Of a stretch of 64,000 nt of DNA, positions 27,230-35,319 are shown piece after piece; position 1 is the stretch's first letter, and each line of letters begins with the position of its first letter. The DNA is from Flavobacterium sp. KMS (lineage in GTDB: Bacteria; Bacteroidota; Bacteroidia; Flavobacteriales; Flavobacteriaceae), in assembly GCF_000813005.1 (NCBI RefSeq), contig NZ_JSYP01000011.1, positions 62,001 to 126,000 on the forward strand. Reading direction: 5' to 3'. The notes under the pieces are model-generated. The model worked only from the letters and a program-made list of their open reading frames with translations. It was not told where the DNA came from and did not search any database. The position numbers and the translations under genes were made by a program.

Positions 27230-28384
27230 TTAGTATTTATTTGAAAGAAAAATCACTCTAAATAACGCTTTTATAAATGGCATTTTTGGGCACTTTAAAA
27301 TAACTTTAACATCTTCGATTAAGTTAGTTTCTTCGTCTAAAAACTTAAAAATCAATGCAGAATTTCCTTTCTGAAACATATCCGAAAAAATAGAGCTTCC
27401 CAGTTCATTGTTTCTGTCAAGGATATCCAATAAAAGCAAATCATAAAACCAGAATTTACTTTTTTTATGAAATTTCCGGAAATCAGTTTGAGTTTCAAGA
27501 AATGATATTAATTGTGTTGACTTTTTATCAGACTTTTTAAAAGTATATCCTGTACTTGCTTTGGTCCAGCCACCAGCCGTACCGATATTCAGTACTCGAT
27601 TGGTGTTTCTTTTCCAGAAAGGATAACAAGTCATCGGAATGCTTCCTTGTTCCTTTTCGATTATTTCATAATCCTGAATACCTAGGTTTTGGATATAGTT
27701 TTTAATCTCCGATTCGTATTCTTGCTTTTCTAAAAGAGAATGCGAAAACAAAGTATATTCTATCAAAGCTTCGGTCGTAGATGTTGGTAAAACATACATA
27801 AAGCGAGTGTTTCCTTTTTGAGCAACCGAAAAATCCATGAAGGTAACTTGTTCCGAATTAAAAACAGCTTGGTTACTTTTGATAAACCATCCGATAAAAT
27901 GCTGTTGTAAAACGGGATATTTTTGTTGACTTTCGACCAATGCTTTGTTGTAAATACTATTTAAAAGCTGGTTACAGGTGAAAGTATTTGTAGAAGTTGC
28001 GACAAAAACATGAGTTTCAAGTTCGTTAATGTCGGTTACTTTGTCGTTTAGGAAAGTGATGTTTTCTTGTTTTTCAATTAGTTTAAAAACAGAATTGTAA
28101 AAATCCAAACTACGAATTTGATTGTATTGATAGGGCTTTAACTCTAAATCGCGTTTAAAGTTTTCATTGGCAAATAATGCTAAATCCCATTTTTTTGAAA
28201 TAGCGCTTTCCCAAGTTGATTCCTCTTTCTCCCAAAAACACCAAGTTCGATCATTGGTTTTCTTAGTGTCTTCATCAATTAGCAAAATAGATTTTCCGGT
28301 ATACTTCCCAGACAACACCATTTTATAAACCGTCATCATTGCTGATAAACCAGTTCCTGTAAAAATGTAATCGTAATGCTTCAT
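27230..28384 (-). CDS. crtY: Lycopene beta-cyclase
   Basis: A 384-residue FAD-type cyclase that closes both ends of lycopene to give beta-carotene, on the way to zeaxanthin-type yellow pigments. The N-terminal dinucleotide motif is FTGTGLSAMMTVYKM. The family motif NDRTWCFWE and the C-terminal IPMTCYPFWKRNTNRVLNIG...GWTKASTGYTF are clear. No other carotenoid genes (crtB, crtI, crtZ) are in the window, so the pathway is split in this genome or partly elsewhere. The neighbouring TPR gene is probably co-transcribed. Confidence 0.92.
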   Translation of the reverse strand: MKHYDYIFTGTGLSAMMTVYKMVLSGKYTGKSILLIDEDTKKTNDRTWCFWEKEESTWESAISKKWDLALFANENFKRDLELKPYQYNQIRSLDFYNSVFKLIEKQENITFLNDKVTDINELETHVFVATSTNTFTCNQLLNSIYNKALVESQQKYPVLQQHFIGWFIKSNQAVFNSEQVTFMDFSVAQKGNTRFMYVLPTSTTEALIEYTLFSHSLLEKQEYESEIKNYIQNLGIQDYEIIEKEQGSIPMTCYPFWKRNTNRVLNIGTAGGWTKASTGYTFKKSDKKSTQLISFLETQTDFRKFHKKSKFWFYDLLLLDILDRNNELGSSIFSDMFQKGNSALIFKFLDEETNLIEDVKVILKCPKMPFIKALFRVIFLSNKY

Positions 28385-28863
28385 GTTGTGGAAAATCTAT
28401 TTTTATCAAAAATAGGTAATTTTATTAAACTTATTATTTCCCAAGCTTGTCCTTCTGATAAAGGAAGTAGCTTGATAATCTTTATAGAGAAATTGAACCA
28501 CAACATTTATCAAACTTTTTAATCTGTACAATCTGTGGCAAAAAAAATTAACCGCAAAGAACGCAAGGCTTTTACGCAATCCTGAAGCGCATTGTGATTA
28601 AGTTAAGAAAAACAGCTGCAATAATGTGCCAAATAAATCTCACGCAAAGTCGCAAAGTCGCCAAGTTTACACCTAAAACCTTTGCGACTTTGCGCGAAAA
28701 TAATTAACCATAATTAGTTCAAAAGGGCTTAACTTAATGACATTGCCTGAAATGTCGGAAGTAAAGTTTAAAAATCCGTTTTAATCAGCGTCTTTACTTT
28801 AGTAAATCCGTTTCATCTGCGTTCCCTTATAGACAATTATAGTATGTAAAATAGAGTAAATAC
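28385..28863. repeat. Intergenic repeats with perfect CGCAAAG dyad
   Basis: No gene seen. cgcaaagtcgcaaag (28643-28657) and ctttgcgactttgcg (28680-28694) form a perfect 15-bp inverted repeat with a 22-nt loop. The surroundings (aatctgtggcaaaaaaa, aaccgcaaagaacgcaagg) are shared in type with 13538 and 29445. The right part, about 28790-28860, has ccgtttcatctgcgttccc words also seen at 29520. Confidence 0.6.
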
Positions 28864-29328
28864 TCAATCTTTGAGTTTCGCTAAAATCAATTCAAAATCT
28901 TTAGTATTGCGATAACTTGTATCTTGAAAAATGATTTCGTTTTCGGGATTTAAAACACAAATAATAGGGTACGTTATTTGATTTTTTACTGTTCCTAATT
29001 GAATTGCCAATTCATTAACTCCGCTTGAATTTCCGTTTGGATTATAGTTGAAGGTTTGATTATTAAAACGGATTGTTTTTTTTTCTTCAGCATTAAAATC
29101 AACAAAATAGAATTCGGCGTTGAGTTGCGCTATTATTGTTTTGTTCTTGAAAGTTGAATTTTTCATTGCCTGACAATATTTGCACCAATCGGTATGGATA
29201 AAAACAATGACTTTCCGTTTCTGGATTTGCTGTAAACTATCTATTTGCTCAAACGGATAGGAGCGTAGTTGAGCAAAACCTGTTGAGGTAATTGCTAAGA
29301 AGAAAAGAAATAGAATGAGCTTTTTCAT
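28864..29328 (-). CDS. Exported thioredoxin-like protein
   Basis: A 154-residue periplasmic thioredoxin-fold protein with a signal peptide ending GFAQ. The redox site is C49-K-Y-C52 in FIHTDWCKYCQAMK, and the cis-proline is in QITYPIICVLNP. It should reduce or relay electrons to exported proteins. It lies downstream of a TonB-dependent receptor with an unusual CGVC pair in its plug domain, on the same strand. The 270-bp repeat-filled gap between them weakens co-transcription, but a disulfide link between the two is a reasonable guess. Confidence 0.85.
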   Translation of the reverse strand: MKKLILFLFFLAITSTGFAQLRSYPFEQIDSLQQIQKRKVIVFIHTDWCKYCQAMKNSTFKNKTIIAQLNAEFYFVDFNAEEKKTIRFNNQTFNYNPNGNSSGVNELAIQLGTVKNQITYPIICVLNPENEIIFQDTSYRNTKDFELILAKLKD

Positions 29329-29339
29329 TTGGTTTTTGC

Positions 29340-29590
29340 TAGTGATAAAGGGAACGCGGATAAAACGGATTCGCTCAGGCGAAAACGCGGATAAAAACGG
29401 ATTTTTTATTGTTTTTTGAAATCCTTTTAATCTTTATAATCTGTGGCTTAAAAAAGAACGCTGATAGCATAGTTTTTTTAATGTTTTGAAATCCGTTTTT
29501 ATCCGCGTTTTTACTTTTGTAAATCCGCGTCATCAGCGTCCTTTTTTCGCTACTAACTTCTTTTAATGTGTGCAATCTGTAGCTTAAATT
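29340..29590. repeat. Perfect 21-bp inverted repeat in intergenic region
   Basis: The 21 bases at 29384-29404 (starting aacgcggataaaaacgg) are exactly reversed at 29489-29509. A shorter copy, aacgcggataaaacggat, is at 29353. The same words (ccgcgt, aatctgtagct) extend through the region. No gene seen. Confidence 0.7.
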
Positions 29591-29595
29591 ATTCT

Positions 29596-31872
29596 TTATT
29601 TCAAGTTATAACGTAAACCGAAGAAACCTCGTATTCCTTGGTTTGGTCCGTAAACATAAGTTGTGTCAAATGTTAAGCCATATGGATTGCTTGGCGTTAC
29701 AAGTACAGTTCCGTTTGGTGTGTATTCTACTTTTTTGTCAAATGGATCATTGGTTCTAGAAATCAAGAACGGATTGTTTCGCTTTGGTGTAAAGTTAAGT
29801 AGGTTTTTAATTCCTGCATATAATTCAAAATTTCTCCAACCTGTATACGTAAACTGGATGTTTTGTAAACTATACCATGGCGAGTTCGGACTTCTAGGGT
29901 CGGTATCGCTTAACAATGGTAATTTCATCGGACTGTATAGATTTCCAGTATAATCTATTGCTAAATCAATCGGATCAATTTTATACGAAATGCTCCAAGT
30001 TGCTGTGAATTTCTCCGTTAGATATGGTCTTTGTCGAGTTCCATCTTCTACATTGGAAACATCCATAATCGTTGCGCCAGTAATTATTTTTAATCCGTTA
30101 GTAAAGTTCACATCAATGTTTGTGCTGATTCCCTGGCTTATCGCATAACCATTAATATTGTCATAAATGATTTTGTTTGGGTCAGTTACATAATCTGAAA
30201 CGATCTTATTGCTAAATCGGGTATAAAAGGCTGTAGTTTCTATTCCTACGAATGTTCCGCTCGGGAAGTATATTTTTTTGATGTAGTTTAAATTGGCATT
30301 AACAGATTTTTCAGGATTCAGATTGTTTGCAATAACAACTTCTCGTGAACCTGTTAAAGCGGCGTGATCTTCTGTAAATAAATTCACAACTCTATAACCC
30401 GTTCCGGCGTTAAAACGGAGGATATTATTGTCGTTGAATTTTAGCTTATAAGCAAATCTTGGAGTGATGATATTCCCGTGAATAGAGTTGTAATCGTATC
30501 GAAGCCCTAATAGGATTTTGTTTTTTTCATTGAGCGTTATTTCGTCTTGCAAGAAAATACCAGGCAGCCATGTTTTCTCAGGGTTATTCTGTCCTTGTAG
30601 GGATGTCGAAGTTGTATTATCGTCGTAATAAGTGTAACGAGAAGCAATCCCGGCAAGTAAATCGTTACTTCCAATTTTCTTGTCCCAGGTAAGTTGAGCA
30701 AAACCTATTTTTTGATTTGCAATATACGATGTAGTTCCGTAGCGACTATCTTGGTAATGTACGTTACCAGAAAAAGAGAATACTAGTTTTTCTTCCGTTG
30801 GTAACTGGTAACTTCCTATAAGTTCACCTCGTTTCGTGTAAATACTCTCACCATAAATTTCGTCGCCACCACGATATTTTTTCTCCCAGCGTACATCTCC
30901 TCCCCAGCGATCTTCATACATTCCGCGTGCGGCAATGGTAAAAAGCCTGTTTTCTTTTCTTTTAAAAGTCCATTTTTGAAATATCGAAATACGATCTTGC
31001 AATGTAACATCAGTAAAACCATCATTGTCATTATCGATTCTTTGGTTATAGTTAAAATAGTTAACCCCTAATAATGCGGTTGCTTTTTTACCCACGTCAA
31101 ATTTTACTCCCAAATCTACATTTGTTTCTAACCAACTTGTAGTAAAAACATCGGCTGAGAAAGTCGGTGCGTTGGCTGCACTTTTGGTAATAATATTTAT
31201 TAAACCACCTACAGCTTCACTTCCGTATAAAGAGGATGCAGGACCTTTTACAATTTCAATTCTTTCTACCAGTGAATTCGGAATACCCGATAATCCATAA
31301 ACGGTCGATAAACTACTTACAATTGGCATTCCATCAATCATTACGGCTGTGTATGGACCTTCCAGACCATTTATATGAATATCTCCTGTGTTACAAACAC
31401 CACAATTAAGCTGAGGTCGAACTCCATTTACGTTTTGCAAAGCTTCATAAATATTGGCGGTAGGATTTTTTTTGAAGAATACAGGTGAATAAACTTCTAC
31501 AGGTACGGCACTCTCTAATCTTTTTACTGCTTTTAAAGTTCCTGAAATTACTACTTCGTTTAGTTCATTTTCATCATTAGATAATTCGAAATCTATTATA
31601 AGTGGTTGATTTTCTTTAACAGATATGTTTTTGATTATAGTTTGCAAGCCAAGCGATGAAATCTGAATCTTATAATTTCCTTGCGGAATACTCTCTAATT
31701 TGTAATTACCTAAACTATCGGTTTGGGTTTTATAATTTGTTTTTAATAATTGAACATTAGCTTGTGGGTTTTCCTGATTTTCAATAGATACTTTTCCTGA
31801 AATTGAAGTAGTATTTTGTGAAAATGAAACCTGAAGTATTGAAAACAGTAGCATTGTAAATAAATATTTCAT
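29596..31872 (-). CDS. TonB-dependent outer-membrane receptor with CxxC plug
   Basis: A 758-residue outer-membrane receptor: signal peptide (1-19), carboxypeptidase-regulatory-like beta-domain (about 22-100), TonB box near NEVVISGT (105-112), plug domain (about 125-235) and a 22-strand barrel ending in FGLRYNLK. The plug carries C157-G-V-C160 in the sequence LNCGVCNTGDIHINGLEGPYT. The substrate is unknown; the promoter overlaps a palindrome shared with the Nramp transporter gene, which points to a transition metal or its chelate. It lies upstream of the thioredoxin-like gene on the same strand. Confidence 0.9.
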   Translation of the reverse strand: MKYLFTMLLFSILQVSFSQNTTSISGKVSIENQENPQANVQLLKTNYKTQTDSLGNYKLESIPQGNYKIQISSLGLQTIIKNISVKENQPLIIDFELSNDENELNEVVISGTLKAVKRLESAVPVEVYSPVFFKKNPTANIYEALQNVNGVRPQLNCGVCNTGDIHINGLEGPYTAVMIDGMPIVSSLSTVYGLSGIPNSLVERIEIVKGPASSLYGSEAVGGLINIITKSAANAPTFSADVFTTSWLETNVDLGVKFDVGKKATALLGVNYFNYNQRIDNDNDGFTDVTLQDRISIFQKWTFKRKENRLFTIAARGMYEDRWGGDVRWEKKYRGGDEIYGESIYTKRGELIGSYQLPTEEKLVFSFSGNVHYQDSRYGTTSYIANQKIGFAQLTWDKKIGSNDLLAGIASRYTYYDDNTTSTSLQGQNNPEKTWLPGIFLQDEITLNEKNKILLGLRYDYNSIHGNIITPRFAYKLKFNDNNILRFNAGTGYRVVNLFTEDHAALTGSREVVIANNLNPEKSVNANLNYIKKIYFPSGTFVGIETTAFYTRFSNKIVSDYVTDPNKIIYDNINGYAISQGISTNIDVNFTNGLKIITGATIMDVSNVEDGTRQRPYLTEKFTATWSISYKIDPIDLAIDYTGNLYSPMKLPLLSDTDPRSPNSPWYSLQNIQFTYTGWRNFELYAGIKNLLNFTPKRNNPFLISRTNDPFDKKVEYTPNGTVLVTPSNPYGLTFDTTYVYGPNQGIRGFFGLRYNLK

Positions 31873-31887
31873 TTTATGTAAATTATA

Positions 31888-31905
31888 TTTTAGACAAATC
31901 TAAAA
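31888..31905 (-). promoter_or_regulatory. Operator-like palindrome overlapping -7 box of the TonB receptor gene
   Basis: ttttagacaaatctaaaa is a perfect 7+4+7 palindrome. On the minus strand it contains TAGATTTG (31895-31902), a match to the -7 consensus TANNTTTG, with TTTG 18 bp upstream as -33. Its core TTTAGACAAnnCTAAA is shared with 35248-35263. Design and sequence fit a DtxR/MntR-type repressor site. Confidence 0.6.
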
Positions 31906-31960
31906 ATTATATTCGACAAACAAAATTCTAATATAAGAAAAGTATAATTTCATATTAAAA

Positions 31961-31990
31961 AAGCGGTTCATTGTTAAAGATGAACCGCTT
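31961..31990 (-). terminator. Terminator of the flavoprotein gene
   Basis: Stem aagcggttca / tgaaccgctt with a 10-nt loop and T-run on the minus strand; a second dyad, tcccgatcg...aatcggga, follows. Confidence 0.8.
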
Positions 31991-32055
31991 ACTATCCCGA
32001 TCGCAAACCAAAACAATCGGGATTCTAAAAAACAAAAATTAAAAAAATGAAACGT

Positions 32056-32967
32056 TTAATTAAAATCTTCCTCTATAATTTCTTTGTTTATCATTGCGCC
32101 AGCAACAGATCCTGAGGAAACGGCCAGAGCTAGAGAGCGTGCAAATGTGCTATTGTCGCCTGCGGCATAAATGCCAGGAATTGTTGTTTTTTGCAAAGCA
32201 TCTACTTTTATTAAGCCTTGTTCGGTCATTTCGCAACCTAATTCTTGTGGTAAAAAGGAATGTTGATCAAAAGGAGGTTTGGCATAAAGTGCTTTAATTG
32301 CTGCTTTTGTACCGTTTTTAAAAACGATATTTATTAATTTACCTTCATTGTGCTCGAAATAATCAATTGGTTTTTCGACTATAGCAACATTATTCTTTTT
32401 AAGAATTTTGGTTTGTTCTTCGGTTAGAGCTGATGTACCGTTTGTGAATAAGGTTAAGCTTTTTGTCCAGTTAGAAATCATCTTTGTGAATTCATATCCA
32501 ATAGCTTCGTTTGCAATAATGCCGGTTGTTTCATTTTTTACCTCATATCCGTGGCAATATGGACAATGTAATATTGAAATTCCCCAGCATTTTGCAAACC
32601 CATTTATCTCTGGAAATAAATCTCTTAACCCTGTTGTAAAAAGTAATTTTCGGGCAGTATATGTTTCTCCTTTTTCGGTTTCTATCTCAAAAGCATTTTT
32701 GCTTTTTGTAACTGTAGTTGCTTTAGCTTCTACGAAAGTTACTGTTGGGTATTTTAAAACTTGTTTTTTTGCTCTACTATTAATATCTGAGGGTTTCTTA
32801 CCATCGAGGGTTATAAAATTGTGAGAATATGGCGTTTGTTGGTTGCAGGGTTTGCCGCTATCGATTATTAATACTTTTCGTAACGCGCGACCTAAAGCCA
32901 TTGCTGCTGAAAACCCGGCATAACTGCCACCGATTATTATAACATCATATTTATTATTGTCTATCAT
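32056..32967 (-). CDS. Thioredoxin reductase-like FAD/NAD(P) oxidoreductase
   Basis: A 303-residue flavoprotein of the thioredoxin-reductase fold. FAD-binding GGSYAG is at residues 13-18, the redox-active pair is C135-P-Y-C138 (HCPYCHGYE), and the closing FAD motif is GIYAAGDNST. The CPYCHGYE form is typical of the group that includes stand-alone dithiol oxidases as well as reductases, so the substrate is unclear. ATG at 32967 is used; the 27-codon extension upstream runs into a repeat element. Its place between the TonB receptor and the metal GTPase hints at thiol or metal stress. Confidence 0.88.
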   Translation of the reverse strand: MIDNNKYDVIIIGGSYAGFSAAMALGRALRKVLIIDSGKPCNQQTPYSHNFITLDGKKPSDINSRAKKQVLKYPTVTFVEAKATTVTKSKNAFEIETEKGETYTARKLLFTTGLRDLFPEINGFAKCWGISILHCPYCHGYEVKNETTGIIANEAIGYEFTKMISNWTKSLTLFTNGTSALTEEQTKILKKNNVAIVEKPIDYFEHNEGKLINIVFKNGTKAAIKALYAKPPFDQHSFLPQELGCEMTEQGLIKVDALQKTTIPGIYAAGDNSTFARSLALAVSSGSVAGAMINKEIIEEDFN

Positions 32968-33015
32968 AGTTTTATATTTATTGTTTATGAAAAACCTGTT
33001 AGGGACGACTAATTT

Positions 33016-33155
33016 TAACTCATAGGAACATAGATTTTGCACACACAAAAAAGGCGTTTCACTTGTTTTAACTGCACATAGCTAGCTATGTGAAAGAAAT
33101 ATATTTCTTTTTGATTTCTTTTATTTACACATAAAATCTATGTTCCTATGTGTTA
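33016..33155. repeat. Palindromic element, copy 2
   Basis: About 140 bp with ends taactcataggaacatag and ctatgttcctatgtgtta. Read on the minus strand it matches the element at 4715-4874, including aaaaagaaatatatttctttcacatagctag and aacaagtgaaacgcc; it lacks the tcccga insert found there. Confidence 0.75.
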
Positions 33156-33213
33156 AATAATTTTTTACAACCCGAATGAAGAGCTTATAGACGCTGTAAT
33201 TGTACCCACCGGG

Positions 33214-34422
33214 CTATGAAAAGATTCTAGGTATAGGAAAAGGGTCTTTTTTTGAGAAACTTCCTTTTTGATAATCAATAATTTCATCTTCGGAGCAAAG
33301 GCACTTTTTAAGTTCTTTGGTGATTTTTTCTTCATTCATTTTTTGACCAATAAAAACAATCTCATTAAGTCGGTCGCCAAAATCTGAAGTCCAGCGTTCT
33401 TCGATTATATCCTGAAATTCTACAAAATTGTTATAAGACATGCGTTCGCCAAGCGGCATACTTGCCCACCAAACGCCAGCGCCCTCAGCTTTCATTGATC
33501 CACCAGCCTGACTCCAGTTTATGGCTTGCTCAGGACGAGATGCCATCCATAATAATCCCTTACTGCGAATTATATTTGAAGGGAAATCAGATTTAATAAA
33601 ATGCCAAAACCGATGTGGGTGAAACGGCTTTGGGTCACGAAATACAAACGAACTTATTCCGTATTCTTCGGTTTCGGGTGTATGAATTCCTTCTAACTCT
33701 CTAATCCACCCTGCTGAGTTCTCGGCTTCTTCAAAATTGAATAATCCTGTATTTATAATCTCAGCCGGATTTACTTTGCCTAAAACGGAAGTAAGTATTT
33801 TGGCAACGGGATTTAGTTTCTGAATATAAGCTTTAAGTGTTTGTAGTGATTCAGGAGATATTAAATCTGTTTTGTTCAGGATAATAACATTGGCAAATTC
33901 TACCTGATCTACCAAAAGATTTACAATTGTTCGGTTATCGTTTTCTATATCAGATGCATTTCGTTCTTGTAATGTTTCGGCAGAACTAAAATCCTTGAAG
34001 AAGTTTAAACTATCTATAACCGTAACCATTGTATCGACATAACTAAACCGTGATAAATCGATATTTTCATCTTCATTTACAAAAGAGAACGTTTGTGCAA
34101 CGGGAATGGGTTCGCTAATTCCGGTACTTTCGATAAGCAAATAATCAAAGCGATTTTCTTTGGCAAGCTTTTCAACTTCAATCATTAAATCTTCTCGTAA
34201 GGTGCAACAAATACATCCATTGCTCATTTCGACCAGTTTTTCTTCGGTGCGCGATAATGTGTGCTCATTTTTTACAAGTTGCGCATCAATATTTACTTCG
34301 CTCATATCATTAACAATCACAGCGACTTTTAGACCTTCTTTGTTGTGAAGAATGTGATTGAGCAAAGTTGTTTTTCCGGCTCCAAGAAATCCGCTTAATA
34401 CAGTTACAGGTAGTTTTTTCAT
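33214..34422 (-). CDS. COG0523 (CobW/ZNG1-like) metallochaperone GTPase
   Basis: A 402-residue G3E-family GTPase. Walker A is S10-GFLGAGKTT (to T19), the metal-binding C70-I-C72-C73 motif lies in SNGCICC, NKTD gives guanine specificity, and the CobW C-terminal domain follows (from about 270). Members bound to Zur control deliver or save zinc in scarcity. That reading is supported here: the gene overlaps a MerC-like gene by 4 bp, and the divergent neighbour is a Fur-type regulator with two palindromes between. A cobalt role cannot be excluded from the protein alone. Confidence 0.9.
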   Translation of the reverse strand: MKKLPVTVLSGFLGAGKTTLLNHILHNKEGLKVAVIVNDMSEVNIDAQLVKNEHTLSRTEEKLVEMSNGCICCTLREDLMIEVEKLAKENRFDYLLIESTGISEPIPVAQTFSFVNEDENIDLSRFSYVDTMVTVIDSLNFFKDFSSAETLQERNASDIENDNRTIVNLLVDQVEFANVIILNKTDLISPESLQTLKAYIQKLNPVAKILTSVLGKVNPAEIINTGLFNFEEAENSAGWIRELEGIHTPETEEYGISSFVFRDPKPFHPHRFWHFIKSDFPSNIIRSKGLLWMASRPEQAINWSQAGGSMKAEGAGVWWASMPLGERMSYNNFVEFQDIIEERWTSDFGDRLNEIVFIGQKMNEEKITKELKKCLCSEDEIIDYQKGSFSKKDPFPIPRIFS

Positions 34423-34772
34423 TGTTCTGTTTTTTTATGGCTTCTGTAATTTAAAAAATGGCCGATTATCATTCCGATTCCCCCAATAAAGATTAAATTG
34501 GAATGTACATCTAGTACTATTTCTATGAGAATGCTTATAAAAATGAGGGTTAAAGACAGAATAAGGATACTACTTACCAAAAGATTGGATTTCTTTATTA
34601 TTTTTACAACAGCAAAGAATCCTATTGAAACAAATAATAAATCGATTAAGGGATTGTGACTAAGTCCTAAAGGAAGGATTGTAATGACAGGGAAAATTAA
34701 GCAATGTATCAGGCAAATAGATGCGCTCGAAATTCCTAATAAGTCCCAATTAAAGGTTGTTTTTGTTTTCAT
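34419..34772 (-). CDS. MerC-like small membrane protein
   Basis: A 117-residue inner-membrane protein with about four helices and the MerC motif C20-L-I-H-C24 ([11 protein letters not shown]) in the first helix. MerC members move mercury or other soft metals; next to COG0523 and Zur a role in zinc import is more probable. The ATG at 34772 is used because an upstream in-frame start would run through the first operator palindrome. The stop overlaps the GTPase start by 4 bp (ATGA type), so the two are translated together. Confidence 0.8.
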   Translation of the reverse strand: MKTKTTFNWDLLGISSASICLIHCLIFPVITILPLGLSHNPLIDLLFVSIGFFAVVKIIKKSNLLVSSILILSLTLIFISILIEIVLDVHSNLIFIGGIGMIIGHFLNYRSHKKTEQ

Positions 34773-34792
34773 TATCTTGTATATTTGCTTAA

Positions 34793-34807
34793 TGCAATAA
34801 TGTTGCA
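34793..34807. promoter_or_regulatory. Zur-box-like palindrome 1
   Basis: tgcaataatgttgca: a palindrome with arms TGCAA and TTGCA, 5-bp spacer, 20 bp upstream of the MerC-like start. A second copy lies 36 bp away, between the two divergent genes. Confidence 0.6.
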
Positions 34808-34828
34808 AATATAGAAAATTATTTTAAA

Positions 34829-34843
34829 TGCAACTATGTTGCG
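34829..34843. promoter_or_regulatory. Zur-box-like palindrome 2
   Basis: tgcaactatgttgcg: the second TGCAAnnnnnTTGCA site, with one mismatch at the end, 14 bp upstream of the Fur-family start codon. Its place supports autoregulation. Confidence 0.6.
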
Positions 34844-34857
34844 TTAATATTTTACAT

Positions 34858-35235
34858 ATGAAAGTTACCCGTAATACCGCGGCTAAGGGAGCCATTTTAG
34901 AATTAATTACCAATTCAGATTCGGCTTTGTCCCATTCAGAGATTCATAAACTTACTCAGGATTTATGTGATCGTGTTACCATTTATAGAATTTTAGACCG
35001 ATTGGTGAATGAAGATGTTATTCATAAAATCGTGAATCTTGATGGTACTATTAAGTATGCCAAATGTCATCATGCAAACCATGTGCATATTCATAATCAT
35101 GTACATTTTAGTTGTGAAAAATGCTTAAAGGTTACTTGTATGGAAAACGTGCAGCCAAGCTATATAATCCCTCGTAATTACAAGGTCAATGATGTAAACT
35201 TTACTCTTTCGGGATTGTGTCCGAATTGTTTATAA
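34858..35235 (+). CDS. zur: Fur-family metal regulator, probably zinc-responsive (Zur)
   Basis: A 125-residue Fur-family repressor. The winged helix lies at about 5-75 (DRVTIYRILDRLV is the recognition helix). The His-rich hinge HHANHVHIHNHVHF is followed by the structural zinc site C-E-K-C and a C-terminal C-P-N-C pair. ATG at 34858 is chosen since an upstream ATG at 34828 would lie inside an operator palindrome. Zur is favoured over Fur or PerR because the divergent operon encodes a COG0523 GTPase and a MerC-like protein, with two matching palindromes in between. The protein would repress both directions when zinc is sufficient. Confidence 0.85.
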   Translation: MKVTRNTAAKGAILELITNSDSALSHSEIHKLTQDLCDRVTIYRILDRLVNEDVIHKIVNLDGTIKYAKCHHANHVHIHNHVHFSCEKCLKVTCMENVQPSYIIPRNYKVNDVNFTLSGLCPNCL

Positions 35236-35247
35236 AACTATTTAACA

Positions 35248-35263
35248 TTTAGACAAGGCTAAA
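35248..35263. promoter_or_regulatory. MntR/DtxR-box-like palindrome upstream of the Nramp gene
   Basis: tttagacaaggctaaa: arms TTTAG / CTAAA with 6-bp spacer, 7 bp before the -33 element. It shares 14 of 16 bases with the palindrome at the TonB-receptor promoter (31889-31904). Confidence 0.55.
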
Positions 35264-35270
35264 AAAAATA

Positions 35271-35300
35271 TTTGAGCAATACTATTTTTGTATATATTTG
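35271..35300 (+). promoter_or_regulatory. Probable promoter of the Nramp gene
   Basis: TTTG at 35271-35274 and TATATTTG at 35293-35300, separated by 18 bp, match the Bacteroidota -33/-7 consensus. The expected transcription start is about 15 bp before the ATG. Confidence 0.6.
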
Positions 35301-35319
35301 CTTTAATAATTTTTATGAA

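Noticed and set aside
29375..29575. 66-codon minus-strand frame
   Set aside because: It is composed of the 21-bp inverted repeat and related words, so it is repeat DNA read as protein.
32968..33048. 27-codon N-terminal extension of the flavoprotein
   Set aside because: It is read from the palindromic repeat element and precedes a good internal ATG next to the FAD motif.
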